NCBI GenBank assembly: GCA_014380605.1
Contig: JACMJO010000376.1
Coordinates: forward strand, 1 to 10,307
Direction: 5' to 3'
Length of the DNA: 10,307 nt
From: Fimbriimonadaceae bacterium
GTDB lineage: Bacteria; Armatimonadota; Fimbriimonadia; Fimbriimonadales; Fimbriimonadaceae
Shown: one piece after another, positions 6,629-10,307 of the stretch
Position numbering within the stretch: the stretch's first letter is position 1
Layout of the letters: each line of letters begins with the position of its first letter
Program-made: the position numbers and the translations under genes
The notes under the pieces: generated by a model
What the model was told of the DNA's origin: nothing
Seen by the model: only the letters and a program-made list of their open reading frames with translations
Databases searched by the model: none

Positions 6629-7269
6629 AGCAGGGACCCGGCCTTTTCCAGCACCTGCGCGGAGGTCTTGAAGTGCATCTTCGCCACTTGGCTCAACTTG
6701 TCCGCACCCTGCTCCCGGACAAACTTGACCCCCGGCTCGATCACCGCCGAAGCTCCCTTTGGAAGGACCACGCCGAACTCCTCACCAAGCCTCTTCAGTC
6801 TTCGCAAGAACTCTGCCCGAGCCAAGATGGAGGCCGCCGCAACCGCAATATCCTGTTCCGCCCTCACCGCTGAAATGAACTCAAGGGATTTGCCCTTCTC
6901 AAAGAGCGCCTTCTTGACCGCAAATCCGCCTTTCGCGAATTCGTCCGAAATGACCTTGCGAGCCGACGTCTGTTCCAGCACATTCTCGATCGCCCTTGCA
7001 TGGCCCCAAGCGAGCAGCGAATTCAGGTTTCGGAACTTGGCATAGAGTTCGTTGTATTTTGCCGGACCAATGGAGATCACGGCGTGAGGACAAACCCGAC
7101 GAATCTTGTCGGAAAGCTTGAGCGCGATCGGGTCCGTCAGTTTCTTAGAGTCTTTGACCCCATCCAATTCCGCCAAATGCTCCGGCCCGACAAAGCATGC
7201 GGCAATCACCAAAGGACCGAAGAAATCGCCCTTTCCACTCTCGTCAACGCCGATATGCCCTTCGTCCAT
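6625..7269 (-). CDS. rnhC: Ribonuclease HIII (type 2 RNase H), short form
   Basis: This enzyme cuts the RNA strand of RNA-DNA hybrids, removing primers, R-loops and misincorporated ribonucleotides. The 214 residues contain VDESGKGDFFGPL (8-20), where DESGKGD is the RNase HIII version of the active-site motif, then GVKDSKKL (37-44), ISDEFA (107-112) and AEQDIAVAAASILAR (137-151). The C-terminal KMHFKTS (197-203) also fits HIII. D9, E10, D109 and the acidic pair near 138-140 are the likely metal ligands. Bacillus RNase HIII is about 310 residues because of an N-terminal TBP-like substrate-binding domain; that domain is absent here, since the catalytic motif starts at residue 8. ATG is at 7269-7267 and no strong ribosome binding site is seen. 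It is the first gene of a two-gene unit with the phosphorylase. Confidence 0.9.
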   Translation of the reverse strand: MDEGHIGVDESGKGDFFGPLVIAACFVGPEHLAELDGVKDSKKLTDPIALKLSDKIRRVCPHAVISIGPAKYNELYAKFRNLNSLLAWGHARAIENVLEQTSARKVISDEFAKGGFAVKKALFEKGKSLEFISAVRAEQDIAVAAASILARAEFLRRLKRLGEEFGVVLPKGASAVIEPGVKFVREQGADKLSQVAKMHFKTSAQVLEKAGSLL

Positions 7270-7338
7270 GCTTGGTGAAGGTACCTGGCTGGGAAGCTAA
7301 TAGGACTAGCAATCAAACCCCTAATCAGCGGATACTCG

Positions 7339-7344
7339 TAGAAT
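7339..7344 (+). promoter_or_regulatory. Possible -10 element for a leaderless transcript
   Basis: TAGAAT lies seven bases before the ATG at 7352, so a transcript would begin at or next to the start codon. AGAGG (7346-7350) ends only one base before the ATG, too close to act as a ribosome binding site. I found no good -35 hexamer. This is a weak, composition-level call. The 82-base divergent gap (7270-7351) must hold promoters for both flanking genes, but I could not define the one for rnhC. Confidence 0.3.
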
Positions 7345-7351
7345 AAGAGGA

Positions 7352-7792
7352 ATGGTCGATACACCTCAAGAGTTTCAGTCAGAACTAAAGCAGATCGGTA
7401 GGTTGAAATACCACCGGTATCGGCGAGTTGCGGCGATTCTCCACTACTACAAGATAGATGCCTTCACCATCGAAGAGCGTTTGGTCGAGAGGGGATGCAG
7501 TCGCGAATTCGCCCAATGGATCGTTGAGTCCGCTTCATCGGATACAAACCTCGCCCGGCGAATCGAAGACGCCGAGACTCCAGAATCCATTGCCCAAGTC
7601 CTTTTAAAAGGATTGAACGGGGTCGTAACCCTAGTCATCGTGTTTCTCGTCGCGCACTACATCCAGCTTGCCGATCAAGTTGGCCTCATGTTCGTATTTG
7701 GCCCCATCCTCTTGATCGCCTCGCTCATTGGTTCTCTCATGACTCTCCGTGCCCTGTCCGAGCTTCGACGCCGCTGGTCAGATAAGAGCTAG
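7352..7792 (+). CDS. Small membrane protein with two C-terminal helices, unknown function
   Basis: This is a protein of 146 residues that I do not assign to a family. Residues 1-85 are soluble, charged and probably helical (RLKYHRYRRVAAILHYY at 17-33, EERLVERGCSREFAQWIVE at 41-59), with the look of a small helical domain. Two hydrophobic stretches follow (about 91-107 and 110-131), joined by a very short turn, so the protein is likely a hairpin in the membrane with both ends in the cytoplasm. The C-terminus (RALSELRRRWSDKS) is basic. The gene is monocistronic: it is divergent from rnhC and closed by the strong terminator at 7806-7840. The only useful start is ATG 7352. Confidence 0.75.
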   Translation: MVDTPQEFQSELKQIGRLKYHRYRRVAAILHYYKIDAFTIEERLVERGCSREFAQWIVESASSDTNLARRIEDAETPESIAQVLLKGLNGVVTLVIVFLVAHYIQLADQVGLMFVFGPILLIASLIGSLMTLRALSELRRRWSDKS

Positions 7793-7805
7793 CGCCACTG
7801 TGCCA

Positions 7806-7840
7806 TGAAAAAGGCCAGGCATAGTGCCTGGCCTTTTTCA
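7806..7840. terminator. Bidirectional intrinsic terminator
   Basis: An exact inverted repeat forms a 16-bp stem (7806-7821 with 7825-7840) around a three-base loop TAG. The core arm is AAAAAGGCCAGGCA. The A-run at the base of one arm gives a U-run in transcripts read in the other direction, so both strands end in GC stem plus U5. A further CTGTG/CACAG complement (7798-7802 with 7839-7843) could extend the stem through a bulge. It lies 13 bases after the stop of the membrane protein gene and 13 bases after the stop of the protease gene read on the opposite strand, so it serves both convergent genes. Confidence 0.92.
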
Positions 7841-7853
7841 CAGTTCAGCAGCC

Positions 7854-10307
7854 TTAGCCTCCGATACGGCCGTCCTTCCCGATTTTGGGAATATCCGTCC
7901 GCTTCTTCTTCGGCGGATACTTCTTGAGTTGCTCCAAAAGGATCTCGACTGCCTTCTCTAACTGCGGATCACGCCCTGCCGCAATCAAATCTGGTCTGGC
8001 ATCGACCTCGATGTCTGGAGCGACACCCGTATTTTCAGCGATGATCTCCATCGTGTCCCGGTCGTAGATGCTGAACTCGGGGGCAGTTACTCCGCCTCCA
8101 TCGACAAGGGGAGCCCCACCCGAAATCCCCACAAGTCCGCCCCAGGTCCTGGTGCCGATGAGCAACCCGACCTTCTGAGCCTTGAACATCCAGGGGAAGA
8201 AATCTCCGCCCGAGCCCGCATAGCCGTTGATCAGCATGACCTTCGGACCCTCGATCGCTACCGCATCGGAGCCGTCTTCTTTTGCGTTTCGGTCTTGGAT
8301 GCCAGCTTTGATTTTTCTGGCAAGCGTGTCCACGAACCAAGGCTGAATGTATCCGCCTCCGTTCCAGCGCTCGTCAACGACCATCGCGTCCTTATCCGTT
8401 TGGCTCCAGTAGCCGCGTGTGAATTCCACCGCACCGTCGAACTGCGTGTTCGGCACATGCATGTAGCCGATTCTTCCGCCCGACATCTTAGCGACCCACT
8501 TGCGGTTTCCTTCCACGAACTCGTGATAGCGAACTTTGGCTTCATTTCCGATCGGTCGGACCCTGATCTTTCTCGACCCCGTCAGGGATGGCGAAGAGTT
8601 CACGGTCAGAATAACCGTTCTCCCAACCTTGTCGATTAACAGCGAGTTGGGATTGACTTCCCTGCTGACCGGTTTCCCATCGACTTCGAGCAGATAGTCG
8701 CCATCTCGAACATCCACGCCGGGTTCACCTAATGGCCCACGCATACTCTCGTCAAAGTTTGCGCCTCGATAGATCTTCTTGAATCGAACGCTGTTCCCGG
8801 CAACCTCGTAGTCGGCGCCCAACTGGCCCACCGGAACCGACGTGCCCAGATTCCCAAAGTCTCCGCCCTGAACATAGCTATGCCCAGTGCCAAGTTCTCC
8901 TAGCATGAGCCCAAGAACGTAGTTTAGGTCCAATCGGGTGGCGACGTACGGCAAGTACTTGGCATATCGTTGGCCGATCGCGTTCCAATCGAGGCCGACC
9001 ATGTTGGGATCGTAGAAGTGGTTCTTCTCCCAACGCCAGGCGTCCCAGAAGATCTGAGTCCACTCCTGTCGTGGATCAACGATCGCCGTGACGCCGCTGG
9101 TATCGACGCGGCCCGCTCCCACTTGCTGGCCCGGTTGAATAGGCACGATCCCGATCGACCCTTGTGCCGTGTAGGCGAGCTTTGTCCGGCTTGCGTTGAA
9201 GGTCAACGGCCCGGTAAGTCCGGCGATGATCGTCTGAGCATCCCGACTGCCCATATCGATCTTCTTGAGTGCTCCAGCTTCGAAGTACAGCACCCCGCCA
9301 TCGAGCCCAACCACGCCACCGTAATTTGCGTTTGTCAGAGGAAGAACGATCGCCCGCTCGTTGATCCCATCAAAGTCGATTTTCACCGATTTGTCGGTGC
9401 TGGGTGGGGTAGGCGTCTGTCCCGCTGGTTCCTCGTCGCCCTTTCCAATGTAAGGGTTAACCGTGTCTTTGGAAAGTGGGATCGCATAGATCCGCTGAGA
9501 ATCCTGCACCTTCAAGCTGAATTCGTAGTCGCCGAAGCTCGGATTGAACGTGCGCCTCGACACGAAGTAGAGATACTTTCCATTGGTGTCGAAAGCCATG
9601 GATGTGTCGTCATACCGGCCATCCGTTATCGCGGTCGATTTGCCAGTTGCAACCTCATACGCGAAAATTTGGCCGAAACCGTTGCCTGCTTGGTCTATGT
9701 AGGCAATCCATTTGCTGTCGGGCGAGATGTCGAACGAAGCGCCGCCCCCAAATCTTGACTTGAAGACCTGAGAGAGCTTCTTGGTCGTGACATCCAACAG
9801 ATAAAGCTCGTCGGTATCGGTCGAAACCGCAATGAACTTAGAGTCCGGGCTCCACTCCAACCCATTGATCGATACTTTAGCATCGGTCAGCTTGGTGGGA
9901 GCGCCTCCCATCTGAGGCTGGGTGTAAACCTCGTAAGCGCCCGTGGCGTCGCTGACATAAGCGATCGACTTCCCATCGGGCGACCAGGAAGGAAATCTCT
10001 CACGAGCGCCGCTGGTGCCCGAGAAGTTTCGAGTCTCGCCCGTCTTGGCAGGGAGGCTGAACAGTTCGCCCCGTGCCTCGACCGCAATCCGATTGCCGCT
10101 TGGCGACAAGGTGATCGCGCTGATATCAGTTCCAAGGCGACGGAGATAAGGCCGGGCCGTCACGAAGTCGCTTCGAACCATCGGATTCAGACGGTCGATC
10201 TTCCCATCGGCGATGCTGTAAGTCCACAGGTTTCCGTCCCGCTCGTAGACCACTTTTTTGCCGTCAGTGGATGGGAACTTGATGTCCGCATCCGCAAACT
10301 GGGTGAG
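7854..10307 (-). CDS. Tricorn-type protease, S41 family, C-terminal 817 residues
   Basis: This is a large serine peptidase expected to trim oligopeptides. The frame runs off the right edge, so the N-terminus and any signal peptide are not visible; the GTG at 10253-10251 is internal, because the upstream codons continue the WD40/PD40-like pattern. In protein order there are beta-propeller blades with PD40 motifs (SWSPDGKSIAYVSD, WSPDSKFIAVSTD, SPDSKWIAYID; about 10300-9500), a second propeller part (about 9400-9110), a helical core segment (DPRQEWTQIFWDAWRWEKNHFYDP), a PDZ domain (about 8820-8580) and the S41 core. Catalytic residues match tricorn: His in GTGHSYV (codon 8880-8882), Ser in GYAGSGGD (8211-8213) and Glu in AENTGVAPDIEV (8034-8036). 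The tail is unusually basic (KKYPPKKKR). Full-length tricorn is about 1070 residues, so roughly a quarter is missing. It is the only gene on this strand before the terminator. Confidence 0.93.
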   Translation of the reverse strand, partial: LTQFADADIKFPSTDGKKVVYERDGNLWTYSIADGKIDRLNPMVRSDFVTARPYLRRLGTDISAITLSPSGNRIAVEARGELFSLPAKTGETRNFSGTSGARERFPSWSPDGKSIAYVSDATGAYEVYTQPQMGGAPTKLTDAKVSINGLEWSPDSKFIAVSTDTDELYLLDVTTKKLSQVFKSRFGGGASFDISPDSKWIAYIDQAGNGFGQIFAYEVATGKSTAITDGRYDDTSMAFDTNGKYLYFVSRRTFNPSFGDYEFSLKVQDSQRIYAIPLSKDTVNPYIGKGDEEPAGQTPTPPSTDKSVKIDFDGINERAIVLPLTNANYGGVVGLDGGVLYFEAGALKKIDMGSRDAQTIIAGLTGPLTFNASRTKLAYTAQGSIGIVPIQPGQQVGAGRVDTSGVTAIVDPRQEWTQIFWDAWRWEKNHFYDPNMVGLDWNAIGQRYAKYLPYVATRLDLNYVLGLMLGELGTGHSYVQGGDFGNLGTSVPVGQLGADYEVAGNSVRFKKIYRGANFDESMRGPLGEPGVDVRDGDYLLEVDGKPVSREVNPNSLLIDKVGRTVILTVNSSPSLTGSRKIRVRPIGNEAKVRYHEFVEGNRKWVAKMSGGRIGYMHVPNTQFDGAVEFTRGYWSQTDKDAMVVDERWNGGGYIQPWFVDTLARKIKAGIQDRNAKEDGSDAVAIEGPKVMLINGYAGSGGDFFPWMFKAQKVGLLIGTRTWGGLVGISGGAPLVDGGGVTAPEFSIYDRDTMEIIAENTGVAPDIEVDARPDLIAAGRDPQLEKAVEILLEQLKKYPPKKKRTDIPKIGKDGRIGG

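Noticed and set aside
8970..9758. A 262-codon frame on the + strand
   Set aside because: It is antisense to the tricorn protease, which has clear domains and catalytic residues. The translation shows no recognisable fold and arises from codon bias of the real gene.
1..10307. CRISPR arrays, tRNA or rRNA genes, insertion sequences, prophage genes
   Set aside because: I saw no regularly spaced repeats, cloverleaf or rRNA sequence, transposase or integrase motifs, or terminal inverted repeats.

Overview
The window comes from a free-living bacterium of moderate GC content, slightly above half by eye. Start codons are mostly ATG with some TTG, and Shine-Dalgarno sequences are weak or absent. The mix is suggestive: a proteasomal ATPase of the Mpa/ARC type outside an actinobacterial setting, a tricorn-type protease, an RNase HIII and a PrcB-like secreted protein. 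An Armatimonadota (Fimbriimonadia-like) genome would fit, but this is an inference from gene content; no rRNA or marker alignment is available here.

Left part, + strand. The window opens inside the 3' end of a periplasmic multihaem cytochrome c (1-347). A 199-base gap follows. It holds two single-mismatch DnaA boxes spaced 11 bases apart and an AT-rich stretch, an arrangement like a replication origin or a DnaA-controlled promoter. Next come five co-directional genes: a divergent DnaA-family ATPase (547-1548), a CBS-GGDEF protein with a duplicated C-terminal module (1636-2907), an Mpa/ARC-like proteasome-activating ATPase (2960-4624), a 42-residue membrane microprotein whose start overlaps the ATPase stop (4624-4752), and a secreted PrcB-like protein (4794-5324). 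No 20S subunit, Pup/UBact, Dop or PafA gene is visible. The grouping of an initiator-like ATPase, a diguanylate cyclase-like protein and a protein-unfolding ring is the most unusual feature of the window.

Middle part, - strand. RNase HIII (7269-6625) and a pyrimidine-nucleoside/thymidine phosphorylase (6628-5321) form a tightly coupled pair overlapping by four bases at TTGA. The phosphorylase ends convergently with the PrcB-like gene, with the stop codons overlapping, so no terminator fits between them.

Right part. A small two-helix membrane protein (7352-7792, +) faces a large tricorn-type S41 protease (7854-10307, -, start outside the window). A near-perfect bidirectional intrinsic terminator at 7806-7840 separates them. 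No tRNA, rRNA, CRISPR array, insertion sequence or phage gene was recognised.
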